A stretch of DNA of 64,000 bases from Gammaproteobacteria bacterium 50_400_T64 (GTDB taxonomy: Bacteria > Pseudomonadota > Gammaproteobacteria > Pseudomonadales > Porticoccaceae): assembly GCA_002162755.1 (NCBI GenBank), contig MAAS01000014.1, forward strand, positions 62,001 to 126,000, written 5' to 3'. Made by a program: the position numbers and the translations under genes. Below the pieces are notes generated by a model. That model did no database searches. It was not told the DNA's origin and saw only the letters and a list, made by a program, of their open reading frames with translations. Below, in pieces: positions 16,205 to 26,665 of this stretch. Within the stretch, counting starts at the first letter, position 1. Each line of letters starts with the position of its first letter.

Positions 16205-17246
16205 CGATGACAGTCCATTGTAGAGTTTCAGACGCGTAGAAGGGCACCATAGAATCGTTACCGAGTTGTGTGCTTGCGGGTAGCTGCCAGGGGGCGCGGC
16301 GCAGGGTTAATGTTTGTTGGTTGACGGGCAGGCCATAAAAGGCGGGGCCGAAGAGGCTGGCAAAGCCTTCGAGTTTGTCGAGCGCCCCAGCGCGTTCAAA
16401 GACTTCGGCATAAAGCTCGATAGCGGCGTGGTGTGAGTAACAACCGGCGCAGCCACAAGCCGCTTCTTTTTTGTTTTGTGCGTGGGGGGCAGAATCGGTA
16501 CCGAGAAAAAACTTAGGGCTACCGCTGGTGGCCGCATTAATTAAGGCCTGTTGATGAGTTGAGCGTTTTAAAATGGGCAGGCAGTAATTGTGGGGCCGAA
16601 TGCCGCCGGCTAGCAGGTCGTTGCGATTACAGAGCAGGTGCTGGGGCGTAATCGTCGCCGCAATGTTGTCGCCGCTACTTGTCACAAAGGCTGCGCCCTG
16701 TTCGGTGGTGATATGTTCGAGCACTATTTTTAAGTCGGGAAAACGCAGGCAGAGCGGGCTTAAGGTGCGTTCAATAAAGACGGCTTCCCGGTCAAAAATG
16801 TCGATGTGCGAGTCAGTCACTTCACCGTGTAATAAAAGCGGCAAGCCCAGTTTTTCCATGCGTTCCAGCACCGGGTAGACTTTCTCTAAGTCGGTGACGC
16901 CGGAATCTGAATTAGTCGTCGCACCTGCGGGGTAGTATTTAACGGCGTGGATGAGGCCACTGGCGACAGCGCGGTCTATTTCATCGGCTGGGGTGTTGTC
17001 CGTTAAATAAAGCACCATTAAAGGCTGCCAGTTATTGCTGGCGGGGCGGGCCGCAAGAATACGTTGCCGATACGTGTCGGCTTGCTCGGTAGTGATGACC
17101 GGCGGGGCAAGATTGGGCATGACGATGGCGCGGGCAAAGTGGCGCGAGGCATCGTTAACCGTGTCGCGCAGGGCGGGGCCGTCACGCAAATGCAGGTGCC
17201 AGTCATCGGGTTGGGTGATGGTGAGTGTGTCTAGGGTCGCGGACAT
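16194..17246 (-). CDS. pyrC: Dihydroorotase, class II homodimeric type
   Basis: 350 residues. It catalyses cyclisation of carbamoyl-aspartate to dihydroorotate in pyrimidine synthesis. Zinc ligands HLH (His17, His19) lie in [10 protein letters not shown], the likely carbamylated Lys103 in HAVKYYPAG, further zinc histidines in LLLHGEVTD and LEHITT, and the Asp of FLGTDSAPH near residue 254. Length and motifs fit E. coli-type PyrC. First gene of the pyrC-rnt pair, divergent from argG. Confidence 0.97.
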   Translation of the reverse strand: MSATLDTLTITQPDDWHLHLRDGPALRDTVNDASRHFARAIVMPNLAPPVITTEQADTYRQRILAARPASNNWQPLMVLYLTDNTPADEIDRAVASGLIHAVKYYPAGATTNSDSGVTDLEKVYPVLERMEKLGLPLLLHGEVTDSHIDIFDREAVFIERTLSPLCLRFPDLKIVLEHITTEQGAAFVTSSGDNIAATITPQHLLCNRNDLLAGGIRPHNYCLPILKRSTHQQALINAATSGSPKFFLGTDSAPHAQNKKEAACGCAGCYSHHAAIELYAEVFERAGALDKLEGFASLFGPAFYGLPVNQQTLTLRRAPWQLPASTQLGNDSMVPFYASETLQWTVIDGE

Positions 17247-17348
17247 TTTTTTACTTGCTAATTGGGAGCGGCCATCCTACCGGAAAGACCTGCTTTGGGA
17301 CAGACTACTATTTGCACCTAGTGCTACCAAAAGCACGGCGTAAGGTTT

Positions 17349-17371
17349 AGAATTCGCATCGCGCGAATTCT
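17349..17371 (+). promoter_or_regulatory. Hairpin/operator-like dyad in the argG leader
   Basis: AGAATTCGC (17349-17357) and GCGAATTCT (17363-17371) form a perfect 9-bp inverted repeat with a 5-base loop. It ends 13 bases before the argG ribosome-binding site CAGGAG. It could be an operator or an RNA structure limiting translation. No T-run follows, so it is not a terminator. Confidence 0.4.
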
Positions 17372-17397
17372 GCACTGTTGTTTCCAGGAGATTGCTT

Positions 17398-18609
17398 GTG
17401 TCCGATATTAAAAAAGTGGTTTTAGCCTATTCCGGTGGGCTCGATACCTCGGTAATTGTCCGCTGGTTACAGGAAACTTATCAGTGCGAGGTGGTGACTT
17501 TTACTGCCGATATCGGCCAGGGTGAAGAGGTAGAGCCAGCACGAGCCAAGGCCAAAGCCCTGGGCATTAAAGAAATTTATATCGACGATTTACGCGAAGA
17601 GTTTGTGCGTGATTTTGTTTACCCTATGTTCCGCGCCAATACTATTTATGAAGGCGAGTACTTGCTGGGTACGTCTATTGCGCGGCCGCTCATTGCTAAA
17701 CGTTTAATCGAGATCGCCAATGAAACTGGTGCTGATGCTATTTCACACGGTGCGACAGGTAAAGGTAATGATCAGGTGCGCTTTGAGCTCGGTGCCTATG
17801 CTTTAAAACCAGGCGTTAAAGTCATCGCCCCCTGGCGGGAGTGGGATTTAACGTCTCGCGATACCTTGATGGATTATTGTGCTGAGCACGATATCCCTGT
17901 CGATTTTGCCTCCGGCAAAAAGAAATCACCTTATTCAATGGATGCTAATTTGCTACATATTTCCTACGAAGGTGGTGTGCTGGAAGAGCCATGGGCCGAA
18001 GCGGAAGAGTCTATGTGGCGTTGGAGCGTCTCCCCCGAAGCCGCGCCAGATAAACCTCTGTACATGGAATTAAGCTTCCAGCAAGGGGATATTGTCGCCA
18101 TTGATGGTAAAGCAATGACTCCAGCAGAAGTGCTAACACTGCTCAATGAAATTGGTGGCGCCAACGGTATTGGTCGTGCTGATATCGTCGAAAACCGCTA
18201 TGTGGGTATGAAAGCACGCGGCTGTTATGAAACGCCGGGCGGTACCATCATGCTTAAGGCTCACCGCGCGATAGAGTCGATTACTCTCGATCGGGAAGTC
18301 GCCCATTTAAAAGATGAGTTAATGCCCCGTTACGCTAGCCTTATTTACAACGGCTACTGGTGGTCGCCGGAGCGGCAAATGCTGCAAACAATGATCGACG
18401 AATCTCAGCAATATGTGAACGGCGTTGTACGCCTGAAACTTTATAAAGGTAATGTCACGGTCATAGGTCGCAAGTCGAAAGACAGTTTGTTTGATGAGCG
18501 AATCGCTACTTTTGATGATGATGCGGGTGCTTATAATCAGCAAGATGCTGAAGGTTTTATTAAGCTCAATGCCCTGAGGCTCCGTATTGCGGCCAATAAA
18601 AACCGTTAG
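17398..18609 (+). CDS. argG: Argininosuccinate synthase
   Basis: 403 residues from the GTG at 17398, chosen because CAGGAG (17385-17390) sits 7 bases before it and the protein then begins [18 protein letters not shown] as in the family; a TTG at 17392 is less likely. It joins citrulline and aspartate with ATP to form argininosuccinate. Motifs: the N-type ATP site AYSGGLDTS, the [13 protein letters not shown] loop and [13 protein letters not shown]. This is the citrulline-consuming step that follows ArgF, encoded 4 kb away on the other strand. Confidence 0.97.
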   Translation: MSDIKKVVLAYSGGLDTSVIVRWLQETYQCEVVTFTADIGQGEEVEPARAKAKALGIKEIYIDDLREEFVRDFVYPMFRANTIYEGEYLLGTSIARPLIAKRLIEIANETGADAISHGATGKGNDQVRFELGAYALKPGVKVIAPWREWDLTSRDTLMDYCAEHDIPVDFASGKKKSPYSMDANLLHISYEGGVLEEPWAEAEESMWRWSVSPEAAPDKPLYMELSFQQGDIVAIDGKAMTPAEVLTLLNEIGGANGIGRADIVENRYVGMKARGCYETPGGTIMLKAHRAIESITLDREVAHLKDELMPRYASLIYNGYWWSPERQMLQTMIDESQQYVNGVVRLKLYKGNVTVIGRKSKDSLFDERIATFDDDAGAYNQQDAEGFIKLNALRLRIAANKNR

Positions 18610-18664
18610 TTATACGATGTATTTTTAAATATCATCATCAGGTCTCATTTCAGGATGGGGTTGG

Positions 18665-18713
18665 TTGATATATATCATGTTACAGCGGTGTTTAATGTCG
18701 AATAATTGCGCCG
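18665..18713 (+). promoter_or_regulatory. FNR/ANR box and class II promoter for ccoN
   Basis: TTGATATATATCAT (18665-18678) matches the FNR/ANR consensus TTGAT-N4-ATCAA at 9 of 10 positions. Its centre (18671.5) is 41.5 bases upstream of the expected start at about 18713, and AATAAT at 18701-18706 fits the -10. This is the standard class II arrangement and predicts induction of the cbb3 locus at low oxygen. Confidence 0.75.
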
Positions 18714-18757
18714 CTTAAGTTTAGCTCGATCTGTTTTTCTCACCAAGGAAATAAAAA

Positions 18758-20200
18758 ATGAGTGATGCTAGCTCTGCGAATACGTTGCCCACATACAATA
18801 TAAAGGTGGTGAAGCAGTTTGCTATCATGACCGTTGTCTGGGGCATCGTTGGTATGTTGGTGGGAGTTATTCTCGCCGCCGAGTTGATTTGGCCCAATAT
18901 GAATATGGGACTTCCTTGGCTCCATTTTGGTCGCTTACGGCCCCTCCATACCAACGCTGTTATTTTTGCCTTTGGCGGCTGCGCTTTGTTTACGAGTGCC
19001 TACTACGTGGTTCAGAAAACCTGTCAGGCGACGCTGTTTATGCCGCGCTTGGCTGCGTTCACTTTCTGGGGCTGGCAGTTAGTGATTGTTTCTGCTGCAA
19101 TCACCTTGCCCATGGGCTTCACCTCCACTAAAGAATACGCCGAACTGGAATGGCCAATCGATATTTTGATCACCATCGTTTGGGTCTCCTATGCGATTGT
19201 TTTCTTTGGCACCATCGCGAAAAGACAAACCTCGCATATCTACGTTGCCAACTGGTTTTTTGGCGCTTTTATTCTCGCGGTCGCTATGCTTCATGTGGTG
19301 AACAGTGCTGCTATCCCTGTGTCGATGTTTAAATCTTACTCTGTCTATGCGGGTACTATCGACGCGATGGTGCAGTGGTGGTATGGGCACAATGCAGTGG
19401 GTTTCTTTTTAACAGCGGGCTTTCTCGGCATGATGTATTACTTTGTGCCCAAGCAAGCGGGGCGGCCGGTGTATTCTTACCGCCTATCTATCGTGCATTT
19501 CTGGGCTCTGGTTGCCATCTATATTTGGGCTGGCCCTCACCACCTACATTACACATCACTGCCTGATTGGGCGCAAAGCCTGGGCATGGTTATGTCTTTA
19601 ATTCTACTCGCGCCTTCCTGGGGTGGCATGATTAACGGCATTATGACTTTGTCTGGGGCGTGGGATAAATTGCGTACCGATCCAACACTGCGTTTCTTGG
19701 TGGTTTCACTTTCCTTTTATGGTATGTCGACATTTGAAGGCCCGATGATGGCTATCAAGACAGTGAATGCACTGTCTCACAATACCGACTGGACGATCGG
19801 CCATGTTCACTCTGGTGCTCTGGGCTGGGTAGCGATGATTTCGATCGGTAGCATGTACCACCTTATCCCGATCATCTTTGAAAAGCCGAAAATGTACAGT
19901 ATCAAATTGATTAATACTCATTTTTGGTTGGCGACCATGGGTACAGTGCTCTATATCGCTTCAATGTGGGTTAATGGCCTTGCCCAAGGTTTGATGTGGC
20001 GGGCCTTTAATACTGATGGCACATTGACTTACACCTTCGCGGAATCTATTGAGGCGAGCATGCCTGGTTACTACGTACGTCTTATTGGTGGCGGTATGTT
20101 CTTCTTCGGCATGTTGGTGATGGCCTTTAATGTCTGGAAAACTTGTCGCGGGCCCGGAATCTCGGTGCCAGTTGACAGCCAATCAGCGACTGCAGCGTAG
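18758..20200 (+). CDS. ccoN: Cytochrome cbb3 oxidase catalytic subunit I
   Basis: 480 residues with about 12 membrane helices. It holds the low-spin haem b and the haem b3-CuB centre where oxygen is reduced. Conserved histidines appear in [14 protein letters not shown], in [11 protein letters not shown], in the CuB pair [13 protein letters not shown], and in [13 protein letters not shown] for the two haem ligands. It begins the ccoNOQP structural set with AAGGA upstream, under the FNR/ANR box. High-affinity cbb3 oxidases serve microaerobic respiration in proteobacteria. Confidence 0.98.
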   Translation: MSDASSANTLPTYNIKVVKQFAIMTVVWGIVGMLVGVILAAELIWPNMNMGLPWLHFGRLRPLHTNAVIFAFGGCALFTSAYYVVQKTCQATLFMPRLAAFTFWGWQLVIVSAAITLPMGFTSTKEYAELEWPIDILITIVWVSYAIVFFGTIAKRQTSHIYVANWFFGAFILAVAMLHVVNSAAIPVSMFKSYSVYAGTIDAMVQWWYGHNAVGFFLTAGFLGMMYYFVPKQAGRPVYSYRLSIVHFWALVAIYIWAGPHHLHYTSLPDWAQSLGMVMSLILLAPSWGGMINGIMTLSGAWDKLRTDPTLRFLVVSLSFYGMSTFEGPMMAIKTVNALSHNTDWTIGHVHSGALGWVAMISIGSMYHLIPIIFEKPKMYSIKLINTHFWLATMGTVLYIASMWVNGLAQGLMWRAFNTDGTLTYTFAESIEASMPGYYVRLIGGGMFFFGMLVMAFNVWKTCRGPGISVPVDSQSATAA

Positions 20201-20211
20201 GGGGATCGACG

Positions 20212-20826
20212 ATGAACCATGACATAGTTGAAAAGAATGTTGGCGTACTGATTATCCTGACGCTGGTGGCGATGAGTTTTGGCGGTTTGGCACAGGTTGT
20301 ACCGCTGTTTTTTATTAAATCAACGACAACCCCAATTGAGGGTTTGATGCCACTGCCTGCCTTGGTGCTTGAAGGGCGCGATATTTACATTCGTGAAGGT
20401 TGTCACGTTTGTCATACGCAGATGGTTCGTCCCTTCCGTTCAGAAACTGAACGTTATGGCCACTACACAGTAGCGGGTGAGCAAGTTTACGAACATCCCT
20501 TCTTGTGGGGTTCAAAGCGTACGGGGCCAGACCTGGCACGAGTGGGTGCTCGCTATAGCGATGAGTGGCATCGAGCCCACCTCTATAACCCAAGAGACGT
20601 GGTGCCAATATCAAACATGCCAAGCTTTCCCTGGTTATTTGAAGACATCGTCACGGGTAAAGACACTGCGGCCAAAATGCGTGCATTGCGCATCGTCGGC
20701 GTACCTTATACCGATAGCGATATTGAAAATGCAGCCTCAGAGTTTGCTTCAGGTGATGTTAAAGAGGTGGACGCCTTGGTTGCCTATCTTCAGCAACTGG
20801 GCACATTGATCAAACGCAAACGCTAA
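20212..20826 (+). CDS. ccoO: Cytochrome cbb3 oxidase subunit II (mono-haem cytochrome c)
   Basis: 204 residues. One N-terminal membrane anchor (about 10-32) is followed by a periplasmic cytochrome c domain with CHVCH (Cys64, Cys67, His68) and NMPSFPWLF supplying the likely Met ligand. It passes electrons from CcoP to CcoN. It starts 11 bases after ccoN. Confidence 0.98.
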   Translation: MNHDIVEKNVGVLIILTLVAMSFGGLAQVVPLFFIKSTTTPIEGLMPLPALVLEGRDIYIREGCHVCHTQMVRPFRSETERYGHYTVAGEQVYEHPFLWGSKRTGPDLARVGARYSDEWHRAHLYNPRDVVPISNMPSFPWLFEDIVTGKDTAAKMRALRIVGVPYTDSDIENAASEFASGDVKEVDALVAYLQQLGTLIKRKR

Positions 20827-20843
20827 GGCGCATCGGAGGATTT

Positions 20844-21077
20844 ATGGACCAAGGTACATTAGAAGGTATTGGTACGTTATTGGCGATGCTAGCCTTTGGT
20901 GCGGTTTGTGTGTGGGCCTACAGTGGTCGTAATAAAGCTGGATTTGATGAGGCGGCTCAGCTGCCCTTTCTCGATGAATTACCAGCGGCCAATAAACAGC
21001 TTATCGCAGACAGTGATGATGGGGCTGGTGAAACAGTCATAGAGACAAGCACGAATAAAGAAGGGAATGGCATATGA
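20844..21077 (+). CDS. ccoQ: Cytochrome cbb3 oxidase small subunit CcoQ
   Basis: 77 residues, with one N-terminal membrane helix (about 8-26) and an acidic cytoplasmic tail. CcoQ/FixQ is a small non-haem subunit that stabilises the complex. The sequence is poorly conserved, so the call rests on size, topology and position between ccoO and ccoP. Its stop overlaps the ccoP start by 4 bases (ATGA). Confidence 0.92.
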   Translation: MDQGTLEGIGTLLAMLAFGAVCVWAYSGRNKAGFDEAAQLPFLDELPAANKQLIADSDDGAGETVIETSTNKEGNGI

Positions 21078-21970
21078 GCACGTTCTGGAGTTGGTGGATC
21101 ATCGTTATCACAATAGTGACAAACGTGGGTATCTGCTGGGTATTGTTCTCTAATAGAAAAGTAACAGTGAAAGAGCTACCTAAAGACGGAGAGGTACCGA
21201 CGACGGGGCACGTTTACGATGGTATTGAGGAATACGACAATCCTCTACCCGGCTGGTGGTTCAACATGTTTGTCGGCACGGTGATCTTTGCTGTTATTTA
21301 CCTAGTGTTATACCCGGGTATGGGTAATTTTCCTGGGGTGTTGGGTTGGACATCCGAGGGTCAGTGGCAAGAACAGGAGAAAAAAGCAGAAGATCGCTTT
21401 GAGGCTGTTTACTCGACTTTTGAAGGGTTGACGATTGAAGAGCTCGCGGTCAATCCTGAAGCTTTCAAAATTGGACGTCGCCTGTTTGGCAATAACTGTG
21501 CTGTTTGCCACGGCAGTGATGGTCGCGGTAGTTATGGCTTTCCCAACTTAACTGATGGTGACTGGTTGTATGGCGGAACACCTGAAGCAATTGGAGCATC
21601 AATTACCCATGGTCGCAGTGGCATGATGCCCGCTTGGTCTGCAGTAATTGGTGAAGAGGGTGTTAATCAAGTTACTGAATACTTGTTTAAAATTGGTGAG
21701 AGTGAGCACGATGCAACACTGGCTGCTGGTGGAGAGAAGGTTTTTGCGACCTTCTGTGCGGGTTGTCACGGTGCTGATGGTAAAGGCAACCAGGCCTTGG
21801 GTGCTCCTAATCTGAGTGATGATATTTGGCTTTATGGCCGCTCGCCAGAATTGATCAGAACCACTATTCGCTCTGGTCGTCAGGGCTTAATGCCCGCACA
21901 GGGCGAGCAGTTACATGAAAGTAAAATTCGCTTGTTGACAGGGTATGTCTATAGCCTGGCACATCAATAA
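21074..21970 (+). CDS. ccoP: Cytochrome cbb3 oxidase subunit III (di-haem cytochrome c)
   Basis: 298 residues. Two N-terminal hydrophobic segments are joined by the CcoP-specific HVYDGIEEYDNPLPGWW motif, then there are two cytochrome c domains with CAVCH and CAGCH and methionine ligands in GMMPAW and GLMPAQG. It accepts electrons from the cytochrome c pool. Translationally coupled to ccoQ by the ATGA overlap. Confidence 0.98.
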   Translation: MSTFWSWWIIVITIVTNVGICWVLFSNRKVTVKELPKDGEVPTTGHVYDGIEEYDNPLPGWWFNMFVGTVIFAVIYLVLYPGMGNFPGVLGWTSEGQWQEQEKKAEDRFEAVYSTFEGLTIEELAVNPEAFKIGRRLFGNNCAVCHGSDGRGSYGFPNLTDGDWLYGGTPEAIGASITHGRSGMMPAWSAVIGEEGVNQVTEYLFKIGESEHDATLAAGGEKVFATFCAGCHGADGKGNQALGAPNLSDDIWLYGRSPELIRTTIRSGRQGLMPAQGEQLHESKIRLLTGYVYSLAHQ

Positions 21971-22020
21971 CGATTGTAGAAATTGGCGGCTAACAGCAAT
22001 AGTAGCTGAGTGAGGCGACA

Positions 22021-23430
22021 ATGAGTTTACAAGAGGAAAAAAAACCGAGCCTCGAAGAAGAGGCTCATGTACTCTATCTCTACGAGACTGAGAAGAAGAT
22101 CTACCAACGGCGCTTTGTTGGTTTTTTTCGCAGTCTAAAAAAGCGTAGTGGCATTCCTTTATTACTCGGTTATTTACTCCTACCGTGGCTTCAAATTGAT
22201 GGTCGCCAGGCTGTTTGGTTTGACCTGCCCGCCCGCAAATTTCATATCTTCTGGATGACCTTCTGGCCCCAGGATTTCATGATGCTCGCCTGGTTGCTGA
22301 TTATCGCTGCATTTACCCTGTTTTCGGTGACGGTGGTGGTAGGTCGTGTTTGGTGTGGTTTTAGCTGCCCCCAAACCGTATGGACCATGATGTTTATGGG
22401 TGTGGAGCGCTTTTTTGAAGGCGGTCGTAATAAACGTATAAAGCTGGATCTGGCTCCTTGGAGTTTCAATAAAATTTGGCGTAAAGGTGGTAAGCATGTC
22501 GTTTGGCTGCTGATCGCTTTTATTACGGGCTTTACTTTCGTTGCCTATTTTAATCCGGTGCGCCAATTCAGCATTGATTTATTCACATTTTCTGCCCCCG
22601 CGGCTGCCGTTTTCTGGACTTTCTTTTTTACCTTAATGACCTATATGAATGCGGGTTATCTGCGTGAACAGGTCTGTAAATATATGTGCCCCTACGCGCG
22701 CTTTCAGTCGGTGATGTTTGATGCCGATACGCTGATTGTTTCTTACGATAAAGCGCGAGGCGAATCGAGGGGGCAGCGCAAGAAAGGTAGCGATTATCGA
22801 GCAAAGGGTTTAGGTGATTGTGTCGATTGCAGCCTGTGTGTACAGGTTTGCCCTGTAGGTATCGATATTCGTGAGGGTTTGCAGTCTGAATGTATCAGCT
22901 GCGGGCTGTGTATTGATGCCTGTAATGCCATTATGGAAAAGGTTGAATACCCCAAAGGGCTCATCAGTTTCACCACTGAAAATAAACTAGAGAACGGCGC
23001 TACTCACGTTTTCAGGCCACGTTTACTCGGTTACGGATTGGCTTTGTTAATAATGGTTAGCGTGTTCGCTTATACGCTTATCACTCGTATACCCCTGGAG
23101 CTCGATATTATTCGTGACCGCTCGCTGCTTTATCGTGAAACATCTCGAGGCATGGTTGAAAATATTTATACCTTGCGCATTAACAATATGGATAACCAGG
23201 CTCATAAATTTGTGATTGATGTCGAGGCTGATCAGGAATTTCGCTTTATTGGAGACAGTGTTGTTGATGTTGCTGGCGGGGAAGTCTTTACGCATCTGGT
23301 ACGACTTGAACTCGACCCTGGTTTACTTAAACGGGGTAATATTGATGTTACATTTGTGTTGCGAGCCGAGGATGATGAAAAAATGCACGATAGTGAAGAG
23401 AGTCGTTTTATAGGGCCGTTCATTCGCTAA
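22021..23430 (+). CDS. ccoG: Cytochrome cbb3 oxidase accessory protein CcoG (FixG/RdxA)
   Basis: 469 residues. Membrane-bound iron-sulfur protein with a NosR/NapH-type core. VWCGFSCPQTVW marks the membrane cysteine motif, and two 4Fe-4S sets follow (CVDCSLCVQVCP and CISCGLCIDAC), with a C-terminal periplasmic Ig-like domain (FixG_C). CcoG is a cupric reductase that helps supply Cu(I) during oxidase assembly. First gene of ccoGHIS, 50 bases after ccoP. Confidence 0.97.
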   Translation: MSLQEEKKPSLEEEAHVLYLYETEKKIYQRRFVGFFRSLKKRSGIPLLLGYLLLPWLQIDGRQAVWFDLPARKFHIFWMTFWPQDFMMLAWLLIIAAFTLFSVTVVVGRVWCGFSCPQTVWTMMFMGVERFFEGGRNKRIKLDLAPWSFNKIWRKGGKHVVWLLIAFITGFTFVAYFNPVRQFSIDLFTFSAPAAAVFWTFFFTLMTYMNAGYLREQVCKYMCPYARFQSVMFDADTLIVSYDKARGESRGQRKKGSDYRAKGLGDCVDCSLCVQVCPVGIDIREGLQSECISCGLCIDACNAIMEKVEYPKGLISFTTENKLENGATHVFRPRLLGYGLALLIMVSVFAYTLITRIPLELDIIRDRSLLYRETSRGMVENIYTLRINNMDNQAHKFVIDVEADQEFRFIGDSVVDVAGGEVFTHLVRLELDPGLLKRGNIDVTFVLRAEDDEKMHDSEESRFIGPFIR

Positions 23431-23507
23431 ACTTGCCTCATTATCTTTTACAAATCCACACTAAAACCACTCATTTTTTCCACGACGAGTGCTAACGGAA
23501 TAAGTCG

Positions 23508-24104
23508 ATGTTAGATACTACAGGCCAAATAACGCCCCCCCCCTGGTACCGACAATTCTGGCCCTGGTTTTTGATTGCCTTGCCCTCTACAGTGGTTGTC
23601 GCTTGCTTTTTTATGCTCTATCTGGCGATCAAGTACAGTGATGACTTGGTTAGTGATAATTATTATCGCGATGGCCTGGCGATAAACTTGGTGCTCACTC
23701 AGGATATCCGTGCGACTGAACTCGGTCTGTCAGCAAATCTTAATTTTGATGCGAGTAGTGATGAGGCTATTGACGTGCTGGCTCTCACCCTAAGTAGTAG
23801 CATTGAAACATTTGTGATGCCGACTGAATTAAATTTGTATTTACTCCATCCTGGGGACGCTAGTGCTGATCATGTCGTTCAGTTGACGGCTGCGGGTGAT
23901 GGCCGTTTCCGCGGTCAATTACCGACGTTACCGGCACAGAGCTTTTATCTGCGCTTGGTTCCTGCTGAGATTATTAAAAGTGCCCCTGCACAAGAACGTT
24001 TACAGAGTGCAGCATGGCGTCTGGCAGGTGAGGTTGATTTCACTGACAGTCACATTGTTGAATTACGGGCGGAGCCCGAGCGTCTTAATTCGAGCAGCGA
24101 CTGA
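23508..24104 (+). CDS. ccoH: FixH/CcoH family assembly protein
   Basis: 198 residues, longer than many FixH proteins. An N-terminal membrane helix after PPPWYRQFWPWFLIALP is followed by YSDDLVSDNYYRDGLAINL, the conserved FixH segment, and a periplasmic beta domain. CcoH associates with CcoP/CcoN during cbb3 assembly. It lies between ccoG and ccoI, 2 bases before ccoI. Confidence 0.93.
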   Translation: MLDTTGQITPPPWYRQFWPWFLIALPSTVVVACFFMLYLAIKYSDDLVSDNYYRDGLAINLVLTQDIRATELGLSANLNFDASSDEAIDVLALTLSSSIETFVMPTELNLYLLHPGDASADHVVQLTAAGDGRFRGQLPTLPAQSFYLRLVPAEIIKSAPAQERLQSAAWRLAGEVDFTDSHIVELRAEPERLNSSSD

Positions 24105-24106
24105 AT

Positions 24107-26665
24107 ATGCCGCTTGAAACCTGCTTCCATTGTGCATTGCCTCTGGATGGTAGGGACGATCTCACGGTGCTTATTGACGGTGCACTACGCCCGATGTGCT
24201 GTATCGGCTGCCAGGCAGTTGCAAGTGCGATTGTCGATGGCGGGCTCGAAAAATTCTACCAATACCGTTCGACCAATGCCTTGCGTAATGAAGGTAGCAC
24301 AAGTGAAGGTTTCAGCGCTTATGATTTGCCGGAAATCCAAGCTGACTTATTAACTGTCGATGCGAATGGGCTGGCGACAATAGAGCTTGGTATTTCAGGC
24401 ATTAGCTGTGCAGCCTGTGCTTGGCTGATTGAGCACCATTTGGAGAAATTACCCGGTGTAATCAAGGTTGGTGTGAATGTCAGTCGCCAACGCTGCCGAC
24501 TGCAGTGGCATAAAGAGCAATTACCGTTGAGCCAGGCTTTAGCTGCTTTTATTGAAATTGGCTATCGGGCCTATCCGGCAAAAGAGTCTAACAAGCTTGA
24601 ACATATTGAGCGCGATCAAAAGAGCTATTTATTACGGCTTGGCGTAGCGGGTATTGGCATGATGCAGGCGGGTATGCTGGCTATCGCTCTCTATGCCGGT
24701 GTCTTTCAGGGTATGGATCTCCACTGGCAGAATCTGCTACGTTGGGTCAGCCTGCTCATTGCAACACCAGTGGTTGTATACTCAGCGCAGCCCTTTTTTA
24801 AAGGGGCCTGGCGCAGTTTAGTAGGTTTTCGTGGTCATTTGCCCTGGCACCAGCATTTAACAATGGATGTCCCTATTTCTCTGGCTATTGGTCTGGCTTA
24901 TGTGGCGAGTGGTTGGGCAACGATATCGGGGACGGGCGAGGTTTATTTCGATGCGGTCTCTATGCTGACTTTTTTCCTTCTGCTTGGTCGTTTTCTTGAA
25001 ATGCGGGTACGTTATGCCAATGAGTTAGTCGCAGGGGAAGTGACTGAATTGATCCCTCTTTCAGTGCAGCGCTGGATTGATGATGGCGGTGCAGGGCGGT
25101 TTGAACAGGTGCCGGTTAAATCTCTCTGTGTTGGCGATATTATTCAAGTTGCTGAGGGTGAGTGTTTGGCTGTCGATGGTATCGTGCTGGCGGGAGAAAG
25201 CCCAGTCGTCGAAGCGATACTCAGTGGCGAGCAAGACCCCGTTGCGAAAGGCCCGGGTGACGTGGTCAGTGCTGGGACGGTGAATACCTCGAACCCTTTG
25301 AAAATTAAAGTGAGTGCCGTTGGCCAGCGCACGCGCCTGGCGGCCATTGTCGATATGCTCGATGGGGTCACCGCACAAAAGCCTCGACAACTGACCATTG
25401 CTGATCGCTTTGCCGCCGGTTTTATTGCTTTTGTTTTACTGCTTGCTACGGCTGTGTTTTCTGTGTGGTGGTTGCACGATGCAGGCAGGGCCTTGTGGGT
25501 AACCTTGTCAGTACTGGTGGTGACTTGTCCCTGTGCGCTCTCATTGGCGACACCGGTGGTACTCGCCGCCGCAACCGGGCGACTGCAGAGGCAGGGCTTT
25601 TTGATCCGTAGCCCTCATGTGCTGGAAACGTTGAGTAAAGTCACTCGTGTTGTATTGGATAAAACAGGCACACTGACAACGGGCAAACTTGAAATTGACA
25701 GTATTGTCTTATCTTCTGAAGCGGAAGAGTTCGATACTACGACAATACTTGATCTCGCTGCAGCCCTGGAACAGGGCTGTTGCCACCCTATTGCCAGTGC
25801 TTTTAAACAGCGAAAAAAGCACACTAACAAACAGGCCGAACAACTTGATTATCAGGTGGGCGGCGGTGTCAGCGGTGTGATCGATGGTCAGCGCTACGCA
25901 CTGGGTAAACCTGTGTTTATCGATCAATGCTTTGCTTTACAAGTATCCTCATCACTGTTGCCGAAGGCTGAGTCAGCGCGAGAGACGCTGGATTCTAAGC
26001 ATCGTCTGGAAATCATACTGGCCAGTGAGCATAAAATTCTGGCACGTATTATCCTCATCGATGAATTGCGCCCAGGGGCTTTGGAGCTGGTCGCCAGCTT
26101 ACAGGCACAGGGGCTTTCTCTTGAGTTGCTCAGTGGCGATCAGGAAAAAAACACCAAGGCATTGGCCGCTGACTTAGGTATTCAGCAATGGCAGGCCAAC
26201 AAGAGTCCAGAGGATAAGCTGGCCACTATTCGAGCGCGGCAAAAAGAAGGCGATATTGTGCTGATGGTGGGTGATGGCATTAACGATGTTCCGGTGCTCA
26301 GTGGTGCTGACATTTCTGTCGCGATGGCTGAGGCGACTGACTTTACTCGTATGGCTTCCGACGCGGTATTGCTGTCGGGCAACTTAATTTCATTACTCGA
26401 CACTATCTCCGTAGCGCGTAAAACCTCCGCCGTTATACGGCAGAATATCGCCTGGGCTCTAATTTATAACGTCAGCGCTTTGCCTCTTGCCGCCATGGGC
26501 TGGGTGCCGCCCTGGGCAGCCGCTATTGGTATGTCTGCCAGTTCTTTGGTGGTGGTCTTAAATGCTTTGCGCCTGCAACGCAGTAATGCAGGCCCCGCGA
26601 ATAATGTTGAAAGTGATCGGCTGCAGCAAGGAGCTTTGTTGCGAAGCATGCAGGCAGGGATCTGA
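24107..26665 (+). CDS. ccoI: Copper-transporting P1B-type ATPase for cbb3 assembly
   Basis: 852 residues. The N-terminal CFHCALP and CCIGCQAV cysteine region precedes an HMA domain with SCAACAW (near residue 102). Eight membrane helices follow, with the metal-site CPCALSLATP, the phosphorylation motif DKTGTLT and the hinge GDGINDVPVL. This is the CopA2/FixI type, which exports Cu(I) slowly to the periplasm for oxidase metallation rather than for resistance. The start lies 2 bases after ccoH, and the end overlaps ccoS by 1 base. Confidence 0.97.
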   Translation: MPLETCFHCALPLDGRDDLTVLIDGALRPMCCIGCQAVASAIVDGGLEKFYQYRSTNALRNEGSTSEGFSAYDLPEIQADLLTVDANGLATIELGISGISCAACAWLIEHHLEKLPGVIKVGVNVSRQRCRLQWHKEQLPLSQALAAFIEIGYRAYPAKESNKLEHIERDQKSYLLRLGVAGIGMMQAGMLAIALYAGVFQGMDLHWQNLLRWVSLLIATPVVVYSAQPFFKGAWRSLVGFRGHLPWHQHLTMDVPISLAIGLAYVASGWATISGTGEVYFDAVSMLTFFLLLGRFLEMRVRYANELVAGEVTELIPLSVQRWIDDGGAGRFEQVPVKSLCVGDIIQVAEGECLAVDGIVLAGESPVVEAILSGEQDPVAKGPGDVVSAGTVNTSNPLKIKVSAVGQRTRLAAIVDMLDGVTAQKPRQLTIADRFAAGFIAFVLLLATAVFSVWWLHDAGRALWVTLSVLVVTCPCALSLATPVVLAAATGRLQRQGFLIRSPHVLETLSKVTRVVLDKTGTLTTGKLEIDSIVLSSEAEEFDTTTILDLAAALEQGCCHPIASAFKQRKKHTNKQAEQLDYQVGGGVSGVIDGQRYALGKPVFIDQCFALQVSSSLLPKAESARETLDSKHRLEIILASEHKILARIILIDELRPGALELVASLQAQGLSLELLSGDQEKNTKALAADLGIQQWQANKSPEDKLATIRARQKEGDIVLMVGDGINDVPVLSGADISVAMAEATDFTRMASDAVLLSGNLISLLDTISVARKTSAVIRQNIAWALIYNVSALPLAAMGWVPPWAAAIGMSASSLVVVLNALRLQRSNAGPANNVESDRLQQGALLRSMQAGI

